The notes: generated from the letters alone by a model not told the origin. Shown: positions 46,701 to 56,231, counted from the first letter of the stretch. The stretch is DNA of 64,000 nt from JBGTSJ01 sp041940305 (GCA_041940305.1 JBGTSJ010000004.1:273138-337137); one strand, 5' to 3'. Translations and numbers: made by a program.

Positions 46701-49259
46701 ATTCTCAACGGCGACTACATCGGAACACCGGCGGCCGAAGCCTGGAAGGCTCTGGAAGCACGCCGCACGGCTGCAGAGGAATTCGCCGCGCAGACTGCGG
46801 CCCTGCCGGCTGCGGAGCAGATCTCGGCCGTCGTAGCTCGACTGGACGAATTGAACCCCAATGCGACCGGTCCGCTCGGCCGCGTCATCGAGGAAGGCGC
46901 CGTTGTCGAAGCAAGTCTGCTCGTCGACAACAGGCATGACGTCACTCCGCTTCGCGCCTTCACCAGGCTCCGCGTCCTGACATTGACCGGCGGTCCGGAC
47001 TGGCTGGACATATCACCGCTCAACAGCCTGCCGCTGGAAGAACTGAGATGCACCCCCAACATCGCCTTCCGCAACGAACCCGTCCTCCGCGGCATGCCGA
47101 CGCTCACGACCATCAACGGCCGCCCCGCCGCCGAGTATCTCGACAGCCTCCGGCTCCCGCTACGGGAATCCGCACCTCCAGCCGACTTCGCTCTGCAGTT
47201 CGATGGCGTCGACGACTATGTGGACATACCCTCGCTGCGGTTCTCGGCAGACAGCCCGTGGACGATCGAAGGGCGCTATCGGAGCGAGGACAACTTCGGA
47301 GACATCGTCTCCTATTCGGGGGGCGTCCGCGTCTGGTTGGCGGGCGATCGGCTGAACTGGGACATTCGCGGTGAGGAGACGGAATTCAACGCCCAGACCG
47401 ACTGGAATGCAGACGGCGTCTTTCAAAATCACCGCAACTGGACGTCGTTCGCAGTGGTCAACAACGGTGATGGGGCGACGGCGCATCTCTTCATTAACGG
47501 GCGCAGAGTCGTCGATCTGACGGCGGATCGCTTCAACGTCCTGAGTCAGGAGCCGGATCGCTACATTCGACTTCGACTTCTCCTTGGCGGATTGGCCGTA
47601 CGTTATTGGGATGCTCCGAATCCCGGTAATTATTTCTCCGGAGAGATCGACGAGATTCGCATCTCCTCCAGCGCGCGCTACTCAGACGATTACCCCCTCA
47701 CCGACCGCTTCGAACCCGACGACGAGACGCTGGCCCTCTACCACTTTGACGAAGGCGACGGCGCCATCCTCACCGACGCCAGCGGCAACGCGCATCACGG
47801 GAAGATCATCGGCGCGACCCACGTCGCGCCTGGTGACGCTCCTCCGATCAGCACGCCGTCCGGAGACTTCGCACTGCAGTTCGACGGTGTGGACGACTAC
47901 GTCGACATCCCGAGACTGGACTATGACGGAAGTCCTATCACTGTTGAGGCGATGATTGTCGATGACGGGACAACCGGATCCGCCGTAGTTCGTGGTTCCG
48001 GCGGCGGACATCGACTCAGCCTGTGGTATTCTCCAGATTCTTCGCTTATCGGTTTTGGAGTTTCAGACGGGACTGGCGAATTCACGAGTGCCGCAGCACT
48101 GGTTCAGGAAGCCATTCCGGACCCTCATAGCCGTATCCATCTTGCTGGCACATTCGACGGCGAGCGGGTTGAAATCTATGTCGACGGACGGAAGGTTGAC
48201 GTAAACGCTCATCAAGCCCGTTACGAGGGGTACAGTCCAGACACAGGATTCCGCATCGGAGCGGAAACGCTGCAATCGGGTGATCCAATTCATCCATTCC
48301 ACGGAATCATCGACGAAGTCCGCATCTCCAGCGTCGTGCGCTATACCGAGGACTTCCCTCCGGCTGGACGCTTCGAGCCCGACGAGCACACGCTCGCCCT
48401 TTACCACTTCGACGAAGGCGAAGGCGGCATCCTTCGCGACGCCAGCGGGAACGGGCATGACGGGAGAATCATCGGCGCAACGTGGGTCGAACAAGCACCT
48501 GCACAGCAGCGTGCTTCAAACGAGGATGTTCGACATGCCGCCCAGCACATCCTGGCTCTCGGTGGGACGGTCCGGATTGACAATGAAGAACGCGACATTC
48601 GCAATGTGAACGATCTGCCGCCCGGGCCGTTCCGTCTGACCTACCTGGGGCTCTACGGCAATCCCGAAGTTGGCGACGACGATCTGGCCCCACTCGCCGG
48701 CTGCGTCGATCTCACCGTGATCGAACTGGGCGAAACCGGCATCACAGATGCCGGGCTTGCCCATCTTCAAGGTTGCGACAAACTTCAGGTGCTCAATCTC
48801 TGGCAGGTGGCCGTCACCGACGAAGGAGTCGCCGTCTTTCAGAACTGCCGCGATCTCGTGCACCTGGAACTCGGTGGCACGCTCATTACGGACGTTGCTC
48901 TCGCCTCCTTCGCGAACTCCGCAGAGCTTGAGTATCTCGGCCTGATCAGCACGCAAGTGTCCAATGCCGGCTTGGCGCCCTTCGCGAACTGCCAGCATCT
49001 GCACGTCCTGCGGCTGGAGAACACCGCCATCACCGATGAAGGTCTCCGCGGCTTCGAGCACTGCCCGTTGAGGGAACTCGATGTCGAGCGGACTGCCGTC
49101 ACCGATGATGGAATCGCGAGATTCCTCGAAACCGATACGCTGAAAGAGTTGGATGTCCGCCAGTCGCAGGTCACGGCATCAATGATCGAGAGACTCCGGC
49201 TGGCGCTTCCACAGTGCCGCATCAGCTGGGATGGCGGAGTGCATGAGCCGGTGGAGTGA
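43764..49259 (+). CDS. Giant membrane Ser/Thr protein kinase with LRR and two LamG ectodomains
   Basis: An 1831-residue PknB-like kinase. The cytoplasmic part has the glycine loop LGQGGMGAVY near 107, K130 (VAVKVL), HRDIKPSN at 222 (D224) and D265 in a DMG in place of DFG. About 20 extra residues lie between HRD and DMG. A Pro/Ser-rich linker (about 410-512) made of palindromic DNA precedes a membrane helix near 515-535. Outside are short leucine-rich repeats of the form VSDLSPLRGL (about 730-970), two LamG domains each opening DFALQFDGVDDYVDIP (from about 1141 and 1369), and a C-terminal set of GLAHLQGCDKLQVL-type LRRs. It follows an ECF sigma factor and probably signals to it after binding a surface ligand. 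Confidence 0.9.
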   Translation: MSNPLTARRLDPEILARQLAEQEAASDEPRDSTLAELHRELETLAEDLRRSDEPDAYAEESACRRVIEAIGRDPSRRDHRAAAADNEEGGVPTELATLGQYRLLSKLGQGGMGAVYRALHMRLDKVVAVKVLPRELTSRPDAVARFEREMRAVGKLHHPNIVAAHDAGESDGTHFLVMELVDGEDVGSIVRRRGPLPVAESCEIIRQAALGLQHAHEHGLVHRDIKPSNLMLAVSRDTPPFSRDPKGSAPPPSTHHSPPTVKILDMGLALLDESHRETVGELTSTGQIMGTLDYMAPEQGADTHAVDIRADIYSLGASLYKLLCGHAPFEGKKYATQIKKLTALATADPERIDTRRPEVPKPLADLVHRMLAKAPQGRPTPPAEVARMLSTFTTDADLRRLFEPATSSSRDWEGAAGVVADTATEPTFIAETNVAQPVTGDGPPGPSTDALREGEAPAEPAALDTSPLSRASRSESKTHALAGEGPEVRAHTPTPAAPSSILHPQSSSPRPPRRLLTAIAGAAAILLLAAVYYIQTNHGTIKVDVRDPSIAVQLRDSGITVENTETERTYTIKVEAGQQTATNDDLPPGEYKVHPVAGLRITDDAGAEFTATTFELKRRGEKLLRVEFAPVAIAEIEDQPAATPVAWTPTPEQQSFFDHVATLPADQQVEAVRKELMRVNPGYDGRFVGDATVQQLIIVSDVVSSIYPLRALPDLQFVGIHGTELRPGSSSLSDLTPLQGSQIEHLAVSNTSVSDLSPLRGLSLTRLYCSNTYVEDLSPVAGMPLTLLWFGRTRVTNLAPLHGLPIVDLDCGDCPIADYSSIGDLRGLRRLSMGCNVQSDISFLKDLRLEYLRLNQTRVSDLSALRGMTSLEHLDIQQTSVVDLSPLQGLPLALLESQVTAISDLSPLRGMPLTELWISDTRVSDLTPLRGMPLQYLHCQRILSPSLTALQDLPLQKLWTDLRLFHPADETILRGIGLEILNGDYIGTPAAEAWKALEARRTAAEEFAAQTAALPAAEQISAVVARLDELNPNATGPLGRVIEEGAVVEASLLVDNRHDVTPLRAFTRLRVLTLTGGPDWLDISPLNSLPLEELRCTPNIAFRNEPVLRGMPTLTTINGRPAAEYLDSLRLPLRESAPPADFALQFDGVDDYVDIPSLRFSADSPWTIEGRYRSEDNFGDIVSYSGGVRVWLAGDRLNWDIRGEETEFNAQTDWNADGVFQNHRNWTSFAVVNNGDGATAHLFINGRRVVDLTADRFNVLSQEPDRYIRLRLLLGGLAVRYWDAPNPGNYFSGEIDEIRISSSARYSDDYPLTDRFEPDDETLALYHFDEGDGAILTDASGNAHHGKIIGATHVAPGDAPPISTPSGDFALQFDGVDDYVDIPRLDYDGSPITVEAMIVDDGTTGSAVVRGSGGGHRLSLWYSPDSSLIGFGVSDGTGEFTSAAALVQEAIPDPHSRIHLAGTFDGERVEIYVDGRKVDVNAHQARYEGYSPDTGFRIGAETLQSGDPIHPFHGIIDEVRISSVVRYTEDFPPAGRFEPDEHTLALYHFDEGEGGILRDASGNGHDGRIIGATWVEQAPAQQRASNEDVRHAAQHILALGGTVRIDNEERDIRNVNDLPPGPFRLTYLGLYGNPEVGDDDLAPLAGCVDLTVIELGETGITDAGLAHLQGCDKLQVLNLWQVAVTDEGVAVFQNCRDLVHLELGGTLITDVALASFANSAELEYLGLISTQVSNAGLAPFANCQHLHVLRLENTAITDEGLRGFEHCPLRELDVERTAVTDDGIARFLETDTLKELDVRQSQVTASMIERLRLALPQCRISWDGGVHEPVE
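44466..44495. repeat. Short direct repeat in the kinase catalytic domain insert
   Basis: AGCCGCGAC occurs at 44466-44474 and 44487-44495, inside a Pro/Ser-coding insertion between the catalytic loop and the DMG motif. The stretch resembles dispersed intergenic repeats and lengthens the protein by about 20 residues relative to other PknB-like kinases. Confidence 0.45.
45084..45279. repeat. Cluster of palindromic and direct repeats within the kinase linker
   Basis: Four different elements lie side by side. There is a 9-bp-stem palindrome at 45084-45103 (GACGGACCT and its complement). A hairpin with CGGGAG/CTCCCG ends lies at 45117-45135. A 13-base inverted pair lies at 45162-45174 and 45206-45218 (CCCTCTCCCGCG). 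CTCCATCCTCAAT occurs twice directly at 45253-45265 and 45267-45279. Together they encode the Pro/Ser/Glu-rich juxtamembrane linker of the kinase. Confidence 0.75.
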
Positions 49260-49552
49260 TTCGGCTCTCGTGCGGATGACCGTCACGGTCAACATCTTTC
49301 AACGCAAAGGAGCCGTGATACCACAGACGTGAGACTCGAGAACGGGTATTGCGGGATAACCGTTTCTGCGCGCGGCTGTGGCTTGGAGCGAGCGATTGCC
49401 GTTACAATCCTTGACGCTCGATGGCTGCATGCGAGTTGTGGAAAGCAGATTCTCAAAACGGGGCAGCGATTCACGGAGCGGACAAAAGCAGGACGTTCGC
49501 CTGGACTGGCTGTCACCGCGTGTCTTACCGACATTGAAGGCGGCTTAACGTC
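49260..49552. other. Intergenic region between kinase and DUF1549/1553 gene
   Basis: About 290 bases without a recognisable gene on either strand. It should contain the promoter for the downstream cytochrome/DUF1501 pair; a TACAAT hexamer near 49400 is a possible -10, but no convincing -35 accompanies it. Confidence 0.35.
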
Positions 49553-52500
49553 ATGGACTCGCGAGACAACGGCCTCTCGCTCCTCATAGCGCTCCTGTTG
49601 TGCACCGCCAGCGGTGCACAGGATGTGGCTGCAGATGTCCAGCACGATCATGCAGCCACGGCCGAGGATCTGGAGTTCTTCGCAGAGTCGATTGCGCCGC
49701 TATTCGAGCGCCGCTGTTACGAATGCCACAGCCATGCGTCCGGTCAGGCCAAGGGGGGGCTGGTGCTGGACTCCCGTCGTGGCTGGGAGGCAGGGGGCGG
49801 CACGGGACCCGCCATTGTTCCCGGTAAGCCCGACGAGAGCCTGCTGATGGAGGCCGTCCGGTATGAGAGCTATGAAATGCCGCCGGACGAGCCGCTTCCG
49901 GCGGAAGAAATCGCCCTGCTGGAAAAGTGGATCGCAATGGGCGCCCCCGATCCGCGCGAGTCGCAGGCACCGGACATCGATCCGGAGCAGCTCTGGGCGC
50001 TCCAGCCGCTTACGAAGCCGGCTGTGCCGGTCGTGAATGACGCGACATGGGCGCGCGATGAACTCGATGCCTTCATCCTACACAGATTGGAACGCGAAGG
50101 ACTGGCCCCGGCGAGCGAAGCTGACCGTTATGCCCTGCTCCGCCGCGTCACCTTCGACCTCACGGGACTGCCGCCAACGCCTGAGGAGATTGAGGCCTTC
50201 GTCAACGATCCGGACGCAACGGCCTACGAGCAGGTGGTCGACCGGTTGCTGAGCTCCCCGGCGTTTGGCGATCACTGGGCGCGTCACTGGTTCGATCTCT
50301 CCTGCTACGCCGACCTGGCCGACATCCAGGGAGACGTGTTGATTCGCGATGCCTGGCGCTACCGGGATTATGTCATCGCAGCATTGAATGCCGACAAACC
50401 GCTGGATCAGTTCATCCACGAACAGATCGCCGGCGACCTGCTGCCCTATGACGGCGATGAGCAGCGACGCCAGCAGATCATCGCCACCGGCTTTCTTGCG
50501 ATCGGCCCCTGGACGCTGCAGAACTACATCAAGCCACAACTCGACGCGGACGTCGTTGACCACCAGATCGACCGCATTGGCCGTACCTTCCTGGGACAGA
50601 CGCTGGCGTGCGCACGCTGTCACGATCACAAGTTCGATCCTGTCCCCACCGCGGACTACTACGCCCTGGCCGGCATCTTTCACAGCACACAGACGACCGG
50701 CTACGACGGCCCCGGGGTGTGGAGCGCGATCCATACAACGCGTCTTCCCGATCAGACAATGTCATCAGATGAAAGGGAGCTTCGCCGAAGCGAACGCGCC
50801 GAGTTGCACTCCCGGCGGCAGGCCATTCAAGCTGAGCTGACGGCTTTGCTGGTCACGATTCCCGGAGCAACGCAGGCCAACGTGCTCATGCTTGATGCAT
50901 TGATTGATGCGAACGAGCAGGGGACGGAGTACGAGTTAAGTTTCTTCGCCGGGCCAACCACGTGGGCAGCAACGTCGCAATGCACGACGGCCGCGGACGG
51001 CCTGCAGATCGACCTGCTTCGGGAGGACGGTAGCGTTCTGGCTGGATTCCGGCACGATCCCGGTTCATGGCTGCAGAGCCAGGACGCCCAGCGGCTGAGT
51101 CCCGCCCGCTTCACCTATACGGGTGACGGGACCGGAGGGATGCGAGTTCGCATCACCTGCGCCACCCCCGGCAGCCCAAGATTCGGCGGAGCGCTCGACG
51201 ACCTGAGCATCGAGTCCCGGGGGCGACAGCTGTACTTCGAGGACTTCAATGCGCTTCAACCCGGACCCATTGAAGGCGCGCAAGCCGACACCAGCCTGCG
51301 GGTGTTCGCGCAGTCCGTCGTTCCCGGCTGGACCGGCGGAGGCCTGAACCATTCGCACGCGGTCGATCTCGGAAACGGCGATTTCGCAATCCAGTTCTTC
51401 GGCGGCGGACCACAGGAGCTGGCCGATGCCGCGCCTGTCACGCAGGACGAAATGGCGGCACATGCCGCAGCGATGGGATTGCAGAACGAACTCAAGGACG
51501 TCGTGGCAGCGATCGGCGCGGCCGAGCAATGGGACGCCCCTCAATACGCGCTGGCCGTTTGTGATATCGACGAACCGACCGACAGTCCGGTCTATCGGCG
51601 CGGCGACTTCCAGAATCTCGGCGAGATCGTCCCCCGCGGTTTTCTCACGGCTGTATCGACATCAGCCAGTGAGGCCATTCCGGCGGAGACCAGCGGTCGT
51701 CTGCAACTGGCTCACTGGCTGACCGACCGCCGCAATCCGCTGACGGCGCGCGTTCTCGTCAATCGCGTCTGGCATCACCTCTTCGGAACGGGATTGGTCC
51801 GGACGGTCGACTACTTCGGCGTCCACGGGGAATCGCCCAGCCATCCGGAACTGCTCGACTTCCTCGCCGTCCGCATGTCGGAAGACGATGCATGGTCGCT
51901 GAAGAAAACCGTGCGCAGGATGGTGCTCTCCCGCACGTACCAGATGGCCTCCAGACATGACGCCCATGCGGCGGAGGTCGACCCCGACAACCGGCTGCTG
52001 TGGCGGATGCCCAGGCGGCGGTTGACGGCCGAGTCGATTCGCGACGCCATGCTCGCGGCCAGCGGTCAGCTTGATCCCGGCCGCGGAGGATCGCCGCTGG
52101 GTCTGGAGTTGGAAGGCAACATCCTCGGCGCGGGAGGGAATGTGAACCCGCCAACATGGGCCGGCTGGATTCCCGATAACATTCGCAATCGGCGCAGCGT
52201 CTACCTGCCGCTCAAGCGCGAACGGCCGCTGGGCGAACTCGAAATCCTCAGCGTCTTCGACTTCCCCCACCCGAACGACATCACCGGAGCGCGCTCCACG
52301 ACAACCGTCGCCACTCAGGCACTCTTTCTGCTCAACTCGCCGTTCGTCAAGCAGCAGGCTGCTGCGCTGGCGGAGCGGCTCATGAGTGATGAACCTGGTG
52401 ACGAGCGGGCGCGGATCCACCGCTTGCACCTGCTGACGGTCAGTCGGCCTCCCGCCGCGGACGACATCGAAACGGCAATAGACTTTCTGGATCAATGTGC

Positions 52501-52588
52501 CGCTGAGCTCAATGGAGATCGGTCTGCAGCGTGGACACAGCTGTGCCACGCCATGCTCGGCTCCAACGGCTTCCTGTTTCGAGAGTAG
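49553..52588 (+). CDS. Secreted PSCyt1-DUF1549-DUF1553 protein with a beta-rich insertion
   Basis: A 1011-residue exported protein: signal peptide (LSLLIALLLCTASGAQ), PSCyt1 with CYECHSH near residue 57, DUF1549 with CARCHDHKFDP, and C-terminal DUF1553 (RSVYLPLKRERPLGELEILS, TVATQALFLLNSPF). Between DUF1549 and DUF1553 lies an insertion of about 200 residues (roughly 430-640) with strand-like segments such as RFTYTGDGTGGMRVRITCA and RQLYFEDFNALQPGP, reminiscent of a carbohydrate-binding jelly roll but not assignable. The following DUF1501 gene begins seven bases later, so the two are one unit. Confidence 0.9.
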   Translation: MDSRDNGLSLLIALLLCTASGAQDVAADVQHDHAATAEDLEFFAESIAPLFERRCYECHSHASGQAKGGLVLDSRRGWEAGGGTGPAIVPGKPDESLLMEAVRYESYEMPPDEPLPAEEIALLEKWIAMGAPDPRESQAPDIDPEQLWALQPLTKPAVPVVNDATWARDELDAFILHRLEREGLAPASEADRYALLRRVTFDLTGLPPTPEEIEAFVNDPDATAYEQVVDRLLSSPAFGDHWARHWFDLSCYADLADIQGDVLIRDAWRYRDYVIAALNADKPLDQFIHEQIAGDLLPYDGDEQRRQQIIATGFLAIGPWTLQNYIKPQLDADVVDHQIDRIGRTFLGQTLACARCHDHKFDPVPTADYYALAGIFHSTQTTGYDGPGVWSAIHTTRLPDQTMSSDERELRRSERAELHSRRQAIQAELTALLVTIPGATQANVLMLDALIDANEQGTEYELSFFAGPTTWAATSQCTTAADGLQIDLLREDGSVLAGFRHDPGSWLQSQDAQRLSPARFTYTGDGTGGMRVRITCATPGSPRFGGALDDLSIESRGRQLYFEDFNALQPGPIEGAQADTSLRVFAQSVVPGWTGGGLNHSHAVDLGNGDFAIQFFGGGPQELADAAPVTQDEMAAHAAAMGLQNELKDVVAAIGAAEQWDAPQYALAVCDIDEPTDSPVYRRGDFQNLGEIVPRGFLTAVSTSASEAIPAETSGRLQLAHWLTDRRNPLTARVLVNRVWHHLFGTGLVRTVDYFGVHGESPSHPELLDFLAVRMSEDDAWSLKKTVRRMVLSRTYQMASRHDAHAAEVDPDNRLLWRMPRRRLTAESIRDAMLAASGQLDPGRGGSPLGLELEGNILGAGGNVNPPTWAGWIPDNIRNRRSVYLPLKRERPLGELEILSVFDFPHPNDITGARSTTTVATQALFLLNSPFVKQQAAALAERLMSDEPGDERARIHRLHLLTVSRPPAADDIETAIDFLDQCAAELNGDRSAAWTQLCHAMLGSNGFLFRE

Positions 52589-52595
52589 TACAGTC

Positions 52596-54035
52596 ATGCC
52601 ACAACGCCGCCTTCGAACGACTCCGACCCGCCGAGCGTTCCTCCGGACGACAAGCTGCGGCTTCGGATCGCTGGCGCTCAACGCCATGCTTCATCAGGCG
52701 GCTGAGGCGTCGTCGCCGGACCGCGATGTTGCACAACCGCTGGCCGCCAGATCTCCCCATTTTCGGCCGAAGGCACAGCGGATCATCTTCCTGTTCATGT
52801 CGGGCGGTCCGTCACAGATGGACCTCTACGACTACAAGCCGCGGCTGGCGAAAGGATCGGGAAACGAGCTGCCTTACCGGCTGCCCGAGACCGAGGCGAC
52901 CGTCGGCCTGGACAACACGAAACTGCTGGGCCCGGTTTCGGGCTTCCGGCACGCGGGCCAGTGCGGCTTGTACATGAGCGACCTGCTGCCGCACACGGCC
53001 CGGCATGCCGACGACCTCTGCGTGCTGCGATCGGTGCAGGCCGACAGTCCGAATCATCCAGTCGCCATCCGGCAGTTGCACACTGGCAATCTGTTCGACA
53101 CCGTTCCGTCGATGGGGGCGTGGCTGTCGTACGGCCTGGGGACGGAGAACCAGCAGCTCCCCGCTTATATCTCGATCCTGCCGCAGGAAGGAGAGCGCAA
53201 CTACAGCAGCGCCTTTCTCCCTGCCATCCATCAAGGGACGGTGATCGAGCATGTCGGGTCATCGCCCGACAAGGCGCCCATTCGTCATCTGACCGACGCT
53301 TCGGTCTCGGAATCAGTGCAGCGCCGCCGGATCGACCTCATTCAGCAAATGAACGAACGGCAGCTCGCACGTCTGGAGACCGATCAGCAGATGGAAGGCG
53401 TAATCGAATCGTTCGAACTCGCCTTCCGCATGCAGGCCGAAACGCCGGGACTGGTCGACTTCACCGATGAGTCGGAATCAACGCTGTCGCTGTACGGGAT
53501 CGGCGAACAGCCGACGGACCAGTTCGGCCGGCAGTGCCTGCTGGCCCGCCGATTTGCGGAGGCCGGCGTCCGGTTCATCCAAGTGTCGCTGGGGGGCTGG
53601 GATCACCACGGCAACATCGCGGAAGGTTTGAAGAAGGAGTGCGCGGTGTCCGACAAGCCCATCGCCGGACTGCTGGCCGATCTGAAAACCCGGGGCCTGC
53701 TGGACGACACCCTCGTCCTGTGGGGAGGCGAGTTCGGCCGGACGCCCCACACTCAGATTCTCGATGGAAACAAGAATGCCCCGGGCCGCGAGCACAATCA
53801 TCACGGATTCACGATGTGGATGGCCGGCGGCGGCGTGAAGGGCGGCATGACCCACGGCGCGACAGACGATTTCGGATACTACGGCGTCGAAGGGCAGGTC
53901 CACATCAACGACCTGCACGCGACGATGCTCCACCTGATGGGCCTCGACCACGAGCGGCTGACCTACGAGTACCATGGTCGCCCCTTCCGGCTGACCGACG
54001 TCGCAGGAAAAGTTGTGAAGGAGATACTCGCCTGA
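52596..54035 (+). CDS. DUF1501 family protein, Tat-exported
   Basis: A 479-residue DUF1501 member from ATG 52596, seven bases after the stop of the upstream gene. The longer open frame from 52497 overlaps that gene and is not used. A Tat motif (TRRAFLRTTS) is followed by FLFMSGGPSQMDLYDYKP, GAWLSYGLGTENQQLPA, LWGGEFGRTPHTQ and VHINDLHATMLHLMGLDHER. Its closest resemblance within the window is to the copy at 6446, with which it shares YGIG....DRFGRQ/DQFGRQCLLARR in the second half. Confidence 0.9.
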   Translation: MPQRRLRTTPTRRAFLRTTSCGFGSLALNAMLHQAAEASSPDRDVAQPLAARSPHFRPKAQRIIFLFMSGGPSQMDLYDYKPRLAKGSGNELPYRLPETEATVGLDNTKLLGPVSGFRHAGQCGLYMSDLLPHTARHADDLCVLRSVQADSPNHPVAIRQLHTGNLFDTVPSMGAWLSYGLGTENQQLPAYISILPQEGERNYSSAFLPAIHQGTVIEHVGSSPDKAPIRHLTDASVSESVQRRRIDLIQQMNERQLARLETDQQMEGVIESFELAFRMQAETPGLVDFTDESESTLSLYGIGEQPTDQFGRQCLLARRFAEAGVRFIQVSLGGWDHHGNIAEGLKKECAVSDKPIAGLLADLKTRGLLDDTLVLWGGEFGRTPHTQILDGNKNAPGREHNHHGFTMWMAGGGVKGGMTHGATDDFGYYGVEGQVHINDLHATMLHLMGLDHERLTYEYHGRPFRLTDVAGKVVKEILA

Positions 54036-54210
54036 ATCGCCCGAAAACGCATTCTTCGCAACCGCGTCTGTCCGCAGGGAGGATCACACGGTGAGCGGCA
54101 GGCTCCCCTTGGTAAAGCAGGCGTTCGCTGGCTCTCTGCTGCTGTACGAGGAAAGCTCAGCAGCGTTCGCATGAGGTTTTGAGAACTTGGACGTACGCCC
54201 GCCTCGCCGG

Positions 54211-54468
54211 ATGATCCGCAACCTGATCGGCGCGGGCCTGATCGCCGCGCTGGCCTTGTCGCTCCTGGTCGCGGACCTCGTGTTCTGGACCGGCGTGCCG
54301 TTCTATGGCGTCTGCATCCGCACCCGAGACGTCTCGTTCACACTGGTCGCCCGCGCCGACACTCGATCCCTCGAATGGGCCTCGTACCGCGATCTCAGAT
54401 GGGCGGAAGCTGCCACGCTGTTCTACGTCAGCATTGGGGGCCGGAACGCTGTCCAGTTCGGAGACTGA
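54211..54468 (+). CDS. Small membrane protein, unknown
   Basis: An 85-residue frame from ATG 54211 with one long N-terminal helix (LIGAGLIAALALSLLVADLV) and a polar remainder. A TTG at 54187 would extend it by eight residues. No family is recognised. It starts a stretch of small, poorly conserved-looking genes and may or may not be expressed. Confidence 0.4.
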   Translation: MIRNLIGAGLIAALALSLLVADLVFWTGVPFYGVCIRTRDVSFTLVARADTRSLEWASYRDLRWAEAATLFYVSIGGRNAVQFGD

Positions 54469-54628
54469 CCGCACTGCCTGTGTCGTCGCCACCTGCAACC
54501 GGACACTGTCAGAAAACTGACAATTCGTCCCACGCTCGAGTCGCTCCGGACGTAATCCGGCTTGTCTCTTCGATCCCAACGACCGTGCGGGCCTCGTCAG
54601 AGTCGGCACATTAAGGGATAGGTGCCTG

Positions 54629-54859
54629 ATGCGCGGATTCTGCGCCATTGCAGCGTTGCTGACTGCCGCTGCACTTGCATTGGTAATCGCCAACGAACTC
54701 GCCGCTGGCCCCGATCCACGATGTCCGTTATGCGGGACACCGCACGTGGAGGCCGTCAAGATGCCAATTCCGGACTCCGACGACCTCAACTGGTCCGTCT
54801 ACTGTCACTCGTGTGACGTACATTCGCTGTACACGGTCTGGCGAGATCACGGTCCGTGA
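54629..54859 (+). CDS. Small exported zinc-ribbon-like protein
   Basis: A 76-residue protein with a hydrophobic N-terminus (FCAIAALLTAAALALVIA) followed by CPLCGTPHVEAVKMP and YCHSCDVHSLYTVW. The paired CxxC motifs about 30 residues apart look like a zinc ribbon outside the membrane. No family or function can be named. The GTG/ATG alternatives upstream give no better signal sequence. Confidence 0.5.
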   Translation: MRGFCAIAALLTAAALALVIANELAAGPDPRCPLCGTPHVEAVKMPIPDSDDLNWSVYCHSCDVHSLYTVWRDHGP

Positions 54860-54940
54860 CCGTTGCGAATCTCGACATTGGCGACAAGCCTCAAGAGCGA
54901 CGCCGAGGCGGTTGATCGGGTGGTGGGATCGCGACTCGCG

Positions 54941-55537
54941 CTACTCTTCTGGCAACGCGGAGATGGCTGACAGAATTGCGGCTTGCGCATTCTCGCCGTA
55001 CTCGGAAAGGTCTACGTCCCGTCTTGTAAAGGTTTTGTCAAATGGGTCAGGCCCAACATACGAATTCAGCTGCAGCCGATGGTGTGGCACAATCCGGGCC
55101 GCAATGACCGGCATACCTGACGCCTGCAACATCTCGATGATGTATCGCTCCATCTGGAATCGGACTCTGGTCTGCTCTGACCGTGCCACATCGGGCGTCG
55201 CTCTTCGAATCCCGGCGGCGTCAACGTGGCTAGTCATGACTACATCCCTGACGAAGCCTTTGAACGCTTTGTGCGAGGTTGCTCGTTTCCAGTCATGCAT
55301 CGGACGCATGCTGGGCATGCTGAGGATGACAGCCCTTTGCTGTGTCCCTTCGACAACGGCGACGGCCAGATAAACTCGCGCCTGTAAGTCGCGCGGTTGT
55401 GGGTTATAGATCGCTCGAAACCCAATCGCTCGTGCACATTGATCGTCCCTTCTCACTCTCTGTAATGAGCGTCGCTTGAGATGGAGCGATGTGAGCACGC
55501 GATCACGAATTCGAACTGCGGCAGATTGCAATGTCAT
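54941..55537 (-). CDS. Hypothetical protein
   Basis: A 198-residue frame from ATG 55537, an in-frame start that drops ten residues from the longest frame. It contains a mix of basic N-terminal residues (RIRDRVLTSLHLKRRSLQRV) and regions that look like a small folded domain (AVAVVEGTQQRAVILSMP; FQMERYIIEMLQASGMPVIA). No known family is recognised. The local base composition appears lower in GC than in neighbouring operons, which suggests accessory DNA. Confidence 0.5.
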   Translation of the reverse strand: MTLQSAAVRIRDRVLTSLHLKRRSLQRVRRDDQCARAIGFRAIYNPQPRDLQARVYLAVAVVEGTQQRAVILSMPSMRPMHDWKRATSHKAFKGFVRDVVMTSHVDAAGIRRATPDVARSEQTRVRFQMERYIIEMLQASGMPVIAARIVPHHRLQLNSYVGPDPFDKTFTRRDVDLSEYGENAQAAILSAISALPEE

Positions 55538-55567
55538 CCTGGCATTGTGGGCGCACCCGTATCCCAT

Positions 55568-56231
55568 TGCGACCCATCAAGGCTGTCCCACTCACCGCAG
55601 CGCGCACCACGTATCCGCCGCATCCGGCGTCGACACCCCCGGCGTCAGGTGATGCAGATCCCCCAGGTCCAATGGCTCCTCAGTGAACCCGCTGCGGTCC
55701 ATGCCCCCGGAACGCCGGAATCGCTCGGACGCTGACCACTCTTTCTGGATCTCCTTCGACAGGACGTTCCGGGTTTTGTGCGGCGTCGGCACACCGGGCA
55801 GAACGGCTTTGTCGTCGTCTTGGCTCATCCCCCGCCCGCCGCAGGCGTAGATGTACCCATCGAACATGACTGCGTCGTTGTCCCGCCGTGTCGGTGTTCA
55901 GCGGAGCCCGGCTGGAGATGGTGCTGAGTCAGACCCCCGTTACAACGCCCCTCCGTTCGCTGTGAGCGTCACCTGGAACGATTGTCTGCCACCATCCCAA
56001 CTCCTCGTCCAAGGCCCCGCCGCCGACGTGCCCCCATCTCCGACTGCCGAGCACTGGGACCCACAGGGGGGCAGGTTGGCCCGATCCGCGATGCAGGCAG
56101 TAGCGGGGCATTGAGCAACGAGGCATGGTGCAGCTCCCTTGCAAGGGGGTAGTCAGGGGGTAGTTCTGACTTGCTGCACTGCCGATGGCAGGTCGGCGTA
56201 TCTCACGCTACAGCAATCTCTTTTGATTCAG
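55568..56231. other. Weakly coding stretch next to a tRNA gene
   Basis: Small open frames exist on both strands (for example minus 55592-55867, 91 codons, with MFDGYIYACGGRG at its start), but none has a recognisable domain or ribosome binding site. It may hold fragments of former genes. Confidence 0.35.

Noticed and set aside
55592..55867. 91-codon minus-strand ORF as a real gene
   Set aside because: No family, no ribosome binding site and no partner; kept only as part of the description of a weakly coding stretch.
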